Shown in pieces: positions 15,514 to 22,217 of a stretch of DNA of 22,217 nucleotides; positions within the stretch are counted from its first letter, which is position 1; each line of letters starts with the position of its first letter. Position numbers and translations under genes: made by a program. This DNA is from a virus, in the IMG/VR virus record IMGVR_UViG_3300020204_000418, positions 1-22,217 of that record; one strand, given 5' to 3'. The notes beneath the pieces are model-generated. The model ran no database searches and had not been told where the DNA came from. It saw only the letters and a program-made list of their open reading frames with translations.

Positions 15514-17520
15514 TTACATCACCACATTATAATTTACTTGAGAATATAATGTATAAAAATTATCAGGATTAGAAGAGGAGATAAATGGAACTTCTGTTGC
15601 TGATCCAGATTCTAACTGATCCCCTTGCCCACCTTGTCCAGATTTAATTCTTCTATAAATAATTTGAGGTGGAGCAGCCGAACTTTGAGATGGAATAAAC
15701 GACGAATCTGAAAGTGGTGATATTTGTGGCATTGGTGCTAACGCCGATGATGGTGCTGCTGGTGATTGTGACCCAATGGGTGTAGGACTACTTCTTTCGA
15801 TTTCTGGATTTTCAGATCCTGTTCCAGATGTTTCAGATGCTTTTGGTTGTTCTGGTTTTTTACCACCATTGACCATTTTTGCAATTTCACCTATATTCGG
15901 AAGTTTTGATCCGATTTTATTAGCCATTCCCATTATTCCAGATAATCCAAGAGACTTAAGTAACGACTCTTCTCCTTGCTTAATAGATGGAATAAAGTCT
16001 CTTGCGAATAAAAATGCATCAAGTCCTAAAGAAATTCCTGGCCCCGGAGCAAATCCAACTAACGCAGACAAATCCAGTAATCCAGATAACGCCTCCAATC
16101 CAGCTCCAACAGTATCTCCATTCGCCAATCTATCATATGCAAAAGCAAGATTTATCAGTCCACCAATAACTGGAATACCCTTTGCTCCAACTTTTTTTGC
16201 TATTCCAGCAGCATCTCCAAGACCTTTTATTCCTTGTTTTTTTAAAAATGCGGAGACTTGTTTAAATCCAGGTAGTTTTTCTAATGTTCCAAAAACTTTC
16301 CCCGATATTGATTTTATTGAATTCAACATTGGTTCAAGCAATGGCTTAATTTTATTACCAAGAAATTCTAAAATTTTATTTTTTGCAGAATCTCCTATAC
16401 CTTTTATTTTATCAACTGCACCTTGAGTCAGATTTCCAACTCCTTGAAACATTCTTTGGAAAATATTTGGTTTTTGAAGTAATTTTTTAGCTTCAGTTGC
16501 ATCCACTGAAATGTATTTTCCACCAATCATTGCACCTTTTGCCTTTAATCCTTTATCAACTACTTCTTGAGCTAATTTAAGTTTAGCAGCTTGTTGACCT
16601 TTTGATAATCCACTTGTAGCGGCACTCGCTCCACCAGCTGCAGCAGCAGCCGCACCACCACCTGCACCGGCAGCCGCACCACCACCTCCTGCAGGAGGGG
16701 GAGTAGGCGCAGGAGGAGTAGGGGGTCTGAATAATTTACCAAACGTTTGTCTCCACGCGAATTTCAATATACGCTTAGTCAATGATTTTAAAATTCCAAG
16801 AACAACGAATATTCCACCATTCAATGCTAGAAATATACCACCAACTACTGCTAGATTTTTAAGGACAGTATTCTTTAAATCTTCTAATGCCTGTATATTT
16901 CCTTCTGAATTTAACTTTATTGCTGAAAGTCCCTTATCAGTCAACCAACCAGCAAACAGTATAGTAAAAAATTCCACCAAGGTAGATAGAATTCCTTGAG
17001 TCTTTTTCGCTACTGATTCAACTGGAGATAAAAGAAGATTGGATATTTTTTTTCCTAATCCAGATGATTTAGAAGATCTCCGTCTTTTTTCCTCCTCTCT
17101 TTCTTCTCTCTTAATTCTATCCTTATCTTGTTTATTTTCCTCTTCACTTTCTTTAGAAATTAAATTTGATAATGTTGATACCTGTTTTTCTAAAATAATG
17201 ATTCTTTTTAATAAAGATGCAATATCGATTACAGATGGGGAAATACCTTGCTGTTTTGCATAAGAAACAATATTAGACTTTTCTGATGTCTCAGGACTAC
17301 CAACAGGTGCTATTGATGATGGTGTTAGTTTAACAATAGCACCAGGTTTCCCAAAAACTTTTTCAGAACTAACAGTTCTTTTTCTAAAAAGTGCCTTTCT
17401 TTGTTGAGAGGAAAGATATTCACCAGTGACAGGATTTACACCACTCTGAGCAACATCTCCAAGAGTGGATCCTTTTTTATTTAAAATACTTGGAGCTCTG
17501 TAAATTTTACTAGATACCAC
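15514..17520 (-). CDS. Putative tape measure / tail lumen protein
   Basis: A 668-aa protein with features of a tail tape measure. A coiled-coil-like charged stretch at ~98-148 ends in a run of Arg, Glu and Lys. Two strongly hydrophobic segments follow (~177-195 and ~223-248), then a low-complexity Pro/Gly/Ala linker (266-305) and further helical and hydrophobic regions. The C-terminus is Pro/Ser/Gln-rich. The start is GTG, overlapping the end of the small -1 frame ORF by 11 bp. Tape measure genes usually follow the tail assembly chaperone pair directly, as here. T4's equivalent is gp29, but no clear sequence likeness to it can be claimed. The FxxxLFAGW segment resembles one in the next protein, hinting at a shared module. 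Alternative: a baseplate hub component. Confidence 0.58.
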   Translation of the reverse strand: MVSSKIYRAPSILNKKGSTLGDVAQSGVNPVTGEYLSSQQRKALFRKRTVSSEKVFGKPGAIVKLTPSSIAPVGSPETSEKSNIVSYAKQQGISPSVIDIASLLKRIIILEKQVSTLSNLISKESEEENKQDKDRIKREEREEEKRRRSSKSSGLGKKISNLLLSPVESVAKKTQGILSTLVEFFTILFAGWLTDKGLSAIKLNSEGNIQALEDLKNTVLKNLAVVGGIFLALNGGIFVVLGILKSLTKRILKFAWRQTFGKLFRPPTPPAPTPPPAGGGGAAAGAGGGAAAAAAGGASAATSGLSKGQQAAKLKLAQEVVDKGLKAKGAMIGGKYISVDATEAKKLLQKPNIFQRMFQGVGNLTQGAVDKIKGIGDSAKNKILEFLGNKIKPLLEPMLNSIKSISGKVFGTLEKLPGFKQVSAFLKKQGIKGLGDAAGIAKKVGAKGIPVIGGLINLAFAYDRLANGDTVGAGLEALSGLLDLSALVGFAPGPGISLGLDAFLFARDFIPSIKQGEESLLKSLGLSGIMGMANKIGSKLPNIGEIAKMVNGGKKPEQPKASETSGTGSENPEIERSSPTPIGSQSPAAPSSALAPMPQISPLSDSSFIPSQSSAAPPQIIYRRIKSGQGGQGDQLESGSATEVPFISSSNPDNFYTLYSQVNYNVVM

Positions 17521-17689
17521 TATTTTGCTGATGCTTTAGATTTTCCTCTTCCAGATGCTGTTGTAAAAGTGTAAGATAAATTTCCTTTTCCCAAGGAATC
17601 ATATTTTCAAGCTCTGTCAAACTATATTTATGGTGTTGTATGAGGGCGAAATTAATTTTATAATGTGACGCAAGATCAGTATGCGCCAT
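17510..17689 (-). CDS. Small -1 frame ORF after gp26-like gene (frameshift extension)
   Basis: A 59-codon ORF starting MAHTDLASHYKINFALI and containing SLTELENMIPWEKEIYLTLL, then Glu-rich and Gln-rich residues. The P-W-E-x-E-I-Y-x-x-L-L pattern resembles the second ORF of tail assembly chaperone pairs in lambda-, P2- and actinophage-type phages. The ATG lies 2 nt after the gp26-like TAG. That TAG is in a different frame, and the -1 frame is open from the slippery site through CGG ATA GGA into this ATG. The nearest AGGA is too close to the ATG for good initiation. The main product is therefore probably a 300-aa fusion (238 + 3 + 59), although independent re-initiation after the nearby stop is also possible. 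It ends inside the start of the tape-measure-like gene. The ORF is certain; frameshift use is inference. Confidence 0.75.
   Translation of the reverse strand: MAHTDLASHYKINFALIQHHKYSLTELENMIPWEKEIYLTLLQQHLEEENLKHQQNSGI
17666..17688 (-). promoter_or_regulatory. Candidate frameshift-stimulating hairpin
   Basis: Nine nucleotides after the slippery heptamer the minus strand reads TGGCGCA (17688-17682), a 9-nt loop, then TGCGTCA (17672-17666). The arms pair over 7 positions with one G-U. The spacer length is in the range typical of stimulatory structures. A second small stem just upstream of the heptamer (CTGGA at 17721-17717 with TCCAG at 17709-17705) is also possible, but it would hide the GGAGGG. 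Confidence 0.6.
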
Positions 17690-17691
17690 TC

Positions 17692-18411
17692 CTATCCGAA
17701 AAAACTGGATAATCCCTCCAGCACTACCTCACTTTCAACACCAGTGTTTGGATTCTTTACTTTAATTGTATGTGATAATTTAGGCATGGTCTCAAAAAAT
17801 GCCTCAACTTCTTTAAATTGTTTAGAACTTAATTGCTCAATGAATTCATTTAGTTCTTTTTTGCTGCAATCAGATGCAGACCAAGATTCTTCCTCATTGT
17901 AAATTGTATCAATACAGGATGAAATTAAATTGAAAGATTCATCAACTCCAATATTACCATCAATTGTAAAGTTAGATTTAATAAACTCTGAGAGAGATGG
18001 GTATCTCATCCTCATTGTTAAACTGTCTCCCAAAACAATGTCTCTTTTATGATCTGGATTTGCACAAACTTTAATCTCATCCAAATTTATTGAAACAGGA
18101 ACTTGAGTTTCATTGTCATCTGGACAAGTTACTAAAACTTCAACATCCTCACCGACAGATTTTCCACGAATATTTAAAAACAAATATTCAATATCAAAAG
18201 TAGAAAGATCATCTACTTTAATTCCTTTAGATAAAATACAGTTTCCAATTACTGTTTTAATTGCATTAGTAATCTGTTTTTCATCCTCAGACTCCATTGC
18301 AATGATAAGAATTTTTTCTTCTTTAACTAAAAAAGGTCTATATCTAATTGCTTTTTTAGTCGATGGTAATTCCAATTCATAAATTGGAGTATTAATCTTT
18401 GGTAAAGGCAT
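17692..18411 (-). CDS. 26: gp26-like baseplate hub / tail assembly chaperone protein
   Basis: A 239-aa protein of the T4 gp26 baseplate-hub family (T4 gp26 is 208 aa). The N-terminal signature is PLPKINTPIYELELPS, then a KAIRYRPFLVKEEKILIIAMES motif (19-40), a Cys-containing mid-region (VTCPDDNETQVPVS) and an MRMRYPSL-SEF segment near 132-142. The rest is helical and ends in LSSFFG. T4 gp26 is counted among hub assembly factors. Here the gene sits between the tube protein and the tape-measure-like gene and ends in a slippery sequence with a -1 ORF. This is where tail assembly chaperones lie in other tailed phages, so a chaperone role is proposed. A NATAAATA late promoter stands 27 nt before its ATG. 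The family call is good; the chaperone function is inferred. Confidence 0.78.
   Translation of the reverse strand: MPLPKINTPIYELELPSTKKAIRYRPFLVKEEKILIIAMESEDEKQITNAIKTVIGNCILSKGIKVDDLSTFDIEYLFLNIRGKSVGEDVEVLVTCPDDNETQVPVSINLDEIKVCANPDHKRDIVLGDSLTMRMRYPSLSEFIKSNFTIDGNIGVDESFNLISSCIDTIYNEEESWSASDCSKKELNEFIEQLSSKQFKEVEAFFETMPKLSHTIKVKNPNTGVESEVVLEGLSSFFG
17698..17704 (-). promoter_or_regulatory. Candidate -1 frameshift slippery heptamer TTTTTTC
   Basis: Read on the minus strand, the gp26-like gene ends AGT TTT TTC GGA TAG. The heptamer T TTT TTC therefore sits in the X XXY YYZ phase needed for simultaneous -1 slippage. GGAGGG (17714-17719) lies 9 nt upstream, as in the dnaX-type Shine-Dalgarno stimulator. 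The slipped frame has no stop before the 59-codon ORF. Confidence 0.75.
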
Positions 18412-18438
18412 AATAACCCATAAAACTTCAGTTGTGAT

Positions 18439-18446
18439 TATTTATT
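18439..18446 (-). promoter_or_regulatory. T4-type late promoter for gp26-like operon
   Basis: AATAAATA on the minus strand exactly matches the NATAAATA late promoter consensus described for T4-like cyanophages (TATAAATA in T4). It ends 27 nt before the gp26-like ATG and lies at the stop codon of the preceding gene. It would allow transcription of the long minus block from gp26 through the fibres. Confidence 0.65.
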
Positions 18447-19266
18447 ATGACAAACCTCGATTAATATCAATTCCGGGAGTAATGGGATTTCTAAAATTTG
18501 CCCCTGTCGATCTTACAAGTTTAGTTGGATCAAACGTCGCTGCGCCAACTTCATTTATCAATTTGTCGGTTGTTGAACTTAAATAATCTGGTGGTGATGA
18601 TGATTTTGCTTGTTTCTGAAGTGTAGTTAAATCAGAACCTTTATTATTATCTACATTTTGTATAATGGATCTACTGGATGATTGTCCAACAATATATCTT
18701 TCAAAATTAAAGGATGCGTTAACCTTTAAAATTTGAGAAGAATCGTATGAAACTGGAGTTGAAGAAAGATTAATCGGAAACATACCAATAAAAGAATATT
18801 CAAGTTCTCTAGCGTAGTCTTTATCGAATTTTATAATTTTAGTTTGATTGCATTTATATTGTTCTGGATACCTCATGCGAAAATAGTATCCTTCAGATCT
18901 AGTATTTTCTGGCGATCCTCCCGCAGCATATTCCATCCAATGCTCAATAAATTTTAAAGTTTTATAGTCCGAGTCAACATAAAATTCCAAATCAAGTTGT
19001 GTATAAATTCTGGTGTGAGCCATTTTTTCCATCACACCTATAAAATTTCCATTAATATCAGCAGTAGCTAAACTACTCCCAGGTAAAGACGCTGATGAGC
19101 ATAAAAGACCAACTTCATTAGATACAAATGTGGAGTTAACTCCCCTAGTGTTCAAATATTTTATTAAGTTTGGAGAAAGACCACCAAAAATTACCTGATA
19201 ATGAGAAGTTTGTGCAAGATTAGTAACTAATGGTTTAAAGTCAGATATTTTTTTGGGACTAACCAC
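18445..19266 (-). CDS. Tail tube fold protein, gp54/gp19-like
   Basis: A 273-aa protein of the tail tube / tube initiator group. Residues ~15-30 read NLAQTSHYQVIFGGLSP. A LCSSASLPGSSLATADINGN segment (50-69) and the following TRIYTQLDLEFYVDSDYKTLKFIEHWMEYAAGG (81-113) are typical strands and helix of the gp19/gp54 fold. FRMRYPEQYKC and a beta strand pair with SFIGMFPINLSS follow. T4 gp19 (163 aa) is shorter and gp54 (320 aa) longer, so the longer C-terminal tail (~200-273) favours a gp54-like tube initiator at the baseplate, but the major tube protein cannot be excluded. The start is GTG with only a weak AGG upstream. It is the first gene of the minus block and is divergent from gp4. Confidence 0.7.
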   Translation of the reverse strand: MVSPKKISDFKPLVTNLAQTSHYQVIFGGLSPNLIKYLNTRGVNSTFVSNEVGLLCSSASLPGSSLATADINGNFIGVMEKMAHTRIYTQLDLEFYVDSDYKTLKFIEHWMEYAAGGSPENTRSEGYYFRMRYPEQYKCNQTKIIKFDKDYARELEYSFIGMFPINLSSTPVSYDSSQILKVNASFNFERYIVGQSSSRSIIQNVDNNKGSDLTTLQKQAKSSSPPDYLSSTTDKLINEVGAATFDPTKLVRSTGANFRNPITPGIDINRGLS

Positions 19267-19274
19267 TCTAAATA
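19267..19274 (+). promoter_or_regulatory. Late promoter for gp4 operon
   Basis: TCTAAATA differs from T4 TATAAATA by one base. It ends 32 nt before the gp4 ATG, a spacing close to that of the other late promoters in the window. An identical 8-mer lies on the other strand at 19300-19307. Confidence 0.5.
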
Positions 19275-19299
19275 CCTAATATGAGTATTTTAATATCAC

Positions 19300-19307
19300 T
19301 ATTTAGA
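19300..19307 (-). promoter_or_regulatory. Late promoter for tube protein gene
   Basis: TCTAAATA on the minus strand, identical to the plus-strand copy at 19267-19274. It ends 33 nt before the GTG start of the tube protein gene. Its first base is the A of the gp4 start codon, so promoter and opposite gene interlock. Confidence 0.5.
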
Positions 19308-19744
19308 TGTCATATAAGGGAAAATATCAACCATCATACCCATCAAAATATAAAGGAGACCCAACAAATATAATTTATAGGTCATTGTGGGAGCGTAAAT
19401 TTATGGTCTATTGTGATTTAAATGAAAATGTTCTTGAATGGGGAAGTGAAGAACTAGCACTTCCATATAGGTCACCAATAGACAATAAAATACATAGATA
19501 TTTTCCAGACTTTTATATCAAAGTAAAAGAATCGAGCGGTCAAATTAAAAAATACATTATTGAAATTAAACCAAAAAAGCAAACGGTCGAACCAAAAGTT
19601 CAAAAAAGAAGAACAAAAGGTTATATTTACGAAGTTTATGAATATGCAAAAAACCAAGCAAAGTGGAAGGCAGCAAAAGATTTTTGTAAGGACCGTCTTT
19701 GGGAATTTAAAATCATAACAGAGGATGATTTAGGTATTCGATAA
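19307..19744 (+). CDS. 4: Head completion protein gp4
   Basis: A 145-aa protein close in length and pattern to T4 gp4 (also called gp50; ~150 aa), which finishes the packaged head before tail joining. Conserved stretches include YKGDPTNIIYRSLWERKFM (15-33), EWGSEELALPYRSPIDN (44-60), HRYFPDFYIK (63-72) and IIEIKPKKQT (84-93). E29, D68 and the pair E86/K88 form the D...E-x-K arrangement of PD-(D/E)XK nuclease folds, a resemblance known for the family. The Trp/Lys-rich C-terminus (AKWKAAKDFCKDRLWEFKIITEDDL) also matches. It is the first gene of the plus operon and its stop overlaps the next ATG by 1 bp (TAATG). Whether it cuts DNA in this phage cannot be told from sequence. Confidence 0.92.
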   Translation: MSYKGKYQPSYPSKYKGDPTNIIYRSLWERKFMVYCDLNENVLEWGSEELALPYRSPIDNKIHRYFPDFYIKVKESSGQIKKYIIEIKPKKQTVEPKVQKRRTKGYIYEVYEYAKNQAKWKAAKDFCKDRLWEFKIITEDDLGIR

Positions 19745-20154
19745 TGCCAAGAAAAACTCTAAAAGAAAGAAAACAGGAAAATACAGATACTAATGATAAT
19801 ATTAATCGTATAAGAGAAGTATCTGATAATTTAATTGGAAAAGAAGATCCCGATGATTTAATGATAGAAATTCTAAAAAATATAGAAGAAAGCGGAAAAG
19901 TTCCGAAAATTGGAAAATATTATGTTTTTGTATATAACCCAAAAACTTCAAATATTCAATACGATCAAAATCCTTTAGTTGCGATTACTGAAGTCTTTTC
20001 GTGGGGATTTCGTGGAATAAATTTTCACTGGAGGGGAGGAAAAATCAGACAATATACATGGGATGAAGTTCCAGGACAACTGTACGAAGTCTATAAATCA
20101 GAGTTAAAAGATTTATATCAGATACCTTTTGCAAAAATACGGATAAATAATTAA
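19744..20154 (+). CDS. Conserved hypothetical protein between gp4 and gp48
   Basis: A 136-aa protein of unknown function. The N-terminus (1-60) is charged and probably helical or disordered. The C-terminal ~75 residues form a compact, aromatic-rich domain with KIGKYYVFVYNPKT, YDQNPLVAITEVFSWGFRGINFHW and RQYTWDEVPGQLYEVY, which may be a small SH3-like beta barrel. Translation is coupled to gp4 through TAATG and it precedes the gp48 late promoter by a few bases. From context it is likely a virion or assembly factor linked to head completion or the baseplate. I do not recognise a T4 counterpart. Confidence 0.7.
   Translation: MPRKTLKERKQENTDTNDNINRIREVSDNLIGKEDPDDLMIEILKNIEESGKVPKIGKYYVFVYNPKTSNIQYDQNPLVAITEVFSWGFRGINFHWRGGKIRQYTWDEVPGQLYEVYKSELKDLYQIPFAKIRINN
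20142..20149 (+). promoter_or_regulatory. T4-type late promoter for gp48-gp53
   Basis: GATAAATA is an exact match to NATAAATA and ends 30 nt before the gp48 ATG. It overlaps the last codons of the preceding gene. It gives gp48 and gp53 their own late start. Confidence 0.65.
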
Positions 20155-20179
20155 AAACATACACCTCAGCTGAATAGGC

Positions 20180-21310
20180 ATGGCCGTATCTTCAGATCCA
20201 ATCTACCAACAACATTTAGAAGCCATACGTGCCGACAGAGGGTTTACAGGTAGCAATGCCCAGCTTCAATCATTATTGAATAAAGAAGCAGCGGCCGCGC
20301 AGAGAGAGTCGGCAGAACAAATACGAGCTGGTCGAGAGTGGATTGCTCAAGGAAATTCTTCCCAACCCTCAGTTGGTCCAAGTCCAGAAAAACCAAGTGA
20401 TCAAGCAAATACAAATACATCAAGAGCAAAACCACAATTAAATGAAAAAAGTTTAAGGTATCCACTTAAACAAATTGAAAAAACAACTGATTTTTTAGAA
20501 ATTCAAATAAAAAAATATCAAGCTCCAGGAATTAAAAGTCAGTCTATTACAGCTCAACCATCGTCAACAGAAGTAATAAACAAACAACAAATTCTAAAAA
20601 CTATATTTTTACCAATACCTCAAAACATTCAAGATAATAATTCTGTTGGATGGGGAGATGATAGTTTAAATAGTTTAGCTGCATATGCTGTTGGGGCATC
20701 AAAATCTGTAATAGATAGTCCAGATTATATAAAAGGAATTTTATCAACGTTTAAATCTGCAGCTGGAGAAGCCTCTAAATTTATTGATGCTGGAGGGCAA
20801 GATTTAGCATCATCATTTTTTGCATCCAAAGCAGTAAATCTATTAGGAGCAAATACATCTTTAGAAGGAATTTTGGCCAGATCTTCTGGTCAAATTTTAA
20901 ATCCAAATATGGAACTCTTATTCCAAAGTGTAAAGTTAAGATCATTTAATTTTGAATTCGATCTTGCACCAAGAAGTGCTGATGAAAGTATGATTATCAA
21001 AAAAATAATTAGAGAACTAAAAATAAATATGGCAGCGAGATCATCCGAAGGTAGGGGAAAAGGAATATTTTTAAGATCACCGAATGTTTTTCAATTAGTG
21101 TATAGGAAAGGTTCGGGAGATCATCCATTTTTAAATAAATTTAAACCCATGGCTCTTCAAAATATGGTAGTAAATTATACTGGATCTGGAACTTATTCAA
21201 CATATGATGATGCAACGCCAGTTCACATGAAATTATCTCTTTCTTTCCAAGAACTAAACCCAATTTATGCAGAAGATTATGGGGATTCAGATGTTGGAGT
21301 TGGTTACTGA
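20180..21310 (+). CDS. 48: Baseplate tail tube cap gp48
   Basis: A 376-aa protein (T4 gp48 is 364 aa), the ring that caps the baseplate and starts the tail tube. The N-terminus (1-120) is polar and helical with Ala/Gln/Glu-rich residues and a disordered Ser/Pro part. A central LKTIFLPIPQNI strand follows, then a helical glycine and alanine-rich region. The C-terminal third carries the diagnostic tube-like domain: NPNMELLFQSVKLRSFNFEFDLAPRSADES (~239-268), RELKINMAARS and a FLRSPNVFQLVYRKG strand, ending with HMKLSLSFQELNPIYAED. That part is shared with gp54 and gp19. A late promoter lies 30 nt upstream and the stop overlaps the gp53 ATG by 1 bp (TGATG). The assignment is firm. Confidence 0.88.
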   Translation: MAVSSDPIYQQHLEAIRADRGFTGSNAQLQSLLNKEAAAAQRESAEQIRAGREWIAQGNSSQPSVGPSPEKPSDQANTNTSRAKPQLNEKSLRYPLKQIEKTTDFLEIQIKKYQAPGIKSQSITAQPSSTEVINKQQILKTIFLPIPQNIQDNNSVGWGDDSLNSLAAYAVGASKSVIDSPDYIKGILSTFKSAAGEASKFIDAGGQDLASSFFASKAVNLLGANTSLEGILARSSGQILNPNMELLFQSVKLRSFNFEFDLAPRSADESMIIKKIIRELKINMAARSSEGRGKGIFLRSPNVFQLVYRKGSGDHPFLNKFKPMALQNMVVNYTGSGTYSTYDDATPVHMKLSLSFQELNPIYAEDYGDSDVGVGY

Positions 21311-21957
21311 TGGGATACTTTAGAGAATTACCAGATTTAGAATATCAATCACCATTAAGTAGTCGGGTTTCCTCCGATGAATATATTCGTGTTAAAAATT
21401 TATTTCGTAGAATAAAATTGCGTGATGATTTGCAAAATGTATTTACTCTGTTTAACAAATATCAAATTCCAGAAAATTTTAGACCAGAGTTAGTGGCAGA
21501 GGCACTTTATGGTAAAGCAGACCTTGACTGGGTTGTACTTATAACTGCAGGAATTGTAAATGTAAGAGATCAATGGCCACTTTCAAACTATCACTTGTAT
21601 AGATATGCGGAAGAAAAATACGGAACATCTCTAAACAATATTCATCACTATGAAACAAAAGAAGTAAAAGATTCTTCTGAAAAAATTATTCTACCAGCTG
21701 GTAAGGTTGTTGATAGTAATTTTATTATTCCAGATCCAAATAATCCATCATTAACAATTAATCCAGTGATTGGGGTTACTAACTACGAATACGAAACTAT
21801 AAAAAATGATAAGAAAAGATCAATTTATGTTTTGAAAAAAGAATATTTACAACAGTTTTTAAATGACTTTAGATCTATCATGACTTACGATAAGTCATCA
21901 CAATATAGAGATAACAAACTAATTAAAACTGAAAATACACGTAATACCTTACCATAA
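21310..21957 (+). CDS. 53: Baseplate wedge protein gp53
   Basis: A 215-aa protein matching the T4 gp53 wedge family (T4 196 aa), which joins wedges to the hub in the baseplate. The start YFRELPDLEYQSP is typical, followed by NLFRRIKLRDDLQNVFTLFNKYQI and the strongly conserved PELVAEALYGKADLDWVVLITAGIVNVRDQWPLS (~58-91). A LysM-like fold is known for part of this family and the ITAGIVN segment fits it. The C-terminus (YVLKKEYLQQFLNDF) is also in pattern. It is coupled to gp48 by TGATG. Its last 9 bases overlap the convergent Mom-like gene on the other strand, with no terminator between. Confidence 0.92.
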   Translation: MGYFRELPDLEYQSPLSSRVSSDEYIRVKNLFRRIKLRDDLQNVFTLFNKYQIPENFRPELVAEALYGKADLDWVVLITAGIVNVRDQWPLSNYHLYRYAEEKYGTSLNNIHHYETKEVKDSSEKIILPAGKVVDSNFIIPDPNNPSLTINPVIGVTNYEYETIKNDKKRSIYVLKKEYLQQFLNDFRSIMTYDKSSQYRDNKLIKTENTRNTLP

Positions 21958-22217
21958 TAGTTCCAAATTTTTATCAAATATCATCACATAACGGTGCTTG
22001 CGGGATCGGTCTTTCCATTCTCCCTCAGCACCTTTTACTTTGCCTCTAGAATGTTTAGTTCCGTCTGCATAGTAGAAATCTTTCTTTGGGTCTGAAAGTC
22101 CGCAATATTTAAAGTTACAAGCCCGATAGATTGTACCATTATGGAAATCACTATCAGCGTAAGAGATGATTGCTTTAACTTCAGTATCCTTCCGTAACTG
22201 TCTAATCGCTCTTGAAA
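21949..22217 (-). CDS. Mom-like DNA modification protein, C-terminal part
   Basis: The last 88 codons of a gene that enters from beyond the right edge on the minus strand; the start lies outside the window. The motif IISYADSDFHNGTIYRACNFKYCG (residues 16-39 of the fragment) and the later KHRYVMIFDK (73-82) match the pattern of Mom-like proteins, a GNAT-type family whose phage Mu member changes adenine to a carbamoylmethyl form that resists restriction. The fragment ends DKNLELLW. The gene is convergent with gp53 and overlaps it by 9 bp. If active, it would help the phage escape host restriction. The family match is by motif; whether it modifies adenine here is inference. Confidence 0.65.
   Translation of the reverse strand, partial: SRAIRQLRKDTEVKAIISYADSDFHNGTIYRACNFKYCGLSDPKKDFYYADGTKHSRGKVKGAEGEWKDRSRKHRYVMIFDKNLELLW

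Noticed and set aside
21022-21029. AATAAATA on the plus strand inside gp48
   Set aside because: Inside coding sequence and about 280 nt from gp53, unlike the 27-33 nt spacing of the credible promoters.

Overview
The window is AT-rich and densely packed, and comes from the tail and baseplate module of a T4-type (contractile-tailed) phage, most likely a marine one of the cyanophage or pelagiphage sort. The evidence is a recognisable set of T4-family proteins (gp4, gp48, gp53, gp26, gp27, gp5 N-terminal domain, a gp54/gp19-type tail tube protein), T4-type late promoter motifs (NATAAATA), gene junctions of only a few bases, and fibre domains that are common in marine T4-like phages. There are no tRNAs, integrase or lysogeny genes. 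The host cannot be named from this window.

Layout. A 40-bp divergent junction at 19267-19306 splits the window. Rightward (+) run gp4 head completion (19307-19744), a conserved unknown (19744-20154), gp48 tail tube cap (20180-21310) and gp53 baseplate wedge (21310-21957). Convergent to gp53, and overlapping its end by 9 bp, is the 3' part of a Mom-like DNA modification gene (21949-22217, minus, cut by the window edge). Leftward (-) is one long block: gp54/gp19-like tube protein, gp26-like protein plus a small -1 frame ORF, a tape-measure-like protein, a tail protein with two peptidoglycan hydrolase domains, gp27-like hub, gp5-like hub/OB protein, a separate beta-helix spike candidate, a small structural protein, two collagen-like fibres (312 and 1788 aa), a glycosyltransferase and a 769-aa kelch-like adhesin.

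How they may work together. The gp27-like, gp5-like and beta-helix proteins would form the central hub and puncturing device. T4 puts its lysozyme in gp5; here gp5 has none, and a muramidase-like plus an M15-peptidase-like domain sit in the neighbouring 565-aa protein. gp53, gp48 and the gp54/gp19-like protein build the wedge, cap and tube. The last genes of the minus operon form a host-recognition cassette of fibres, adhesin and a possible fibre-modifying glycosyltransferase.

Most notable observation: the gp26-like gene ends in a heptamer (TTTTTTC, in the correct phase) followed by a 59-codon ORF in the -1 frame with no stop between. There is a Shine-Dalgarno-like GGAGGG upstream and a 7-bp stem 9 nt downstream. 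This is the layout of the frameshifted tail assembly chaperone genes of other tailed phages, sitting directly before the tape-measure-like gene. It predicts a 300-aa fusion.
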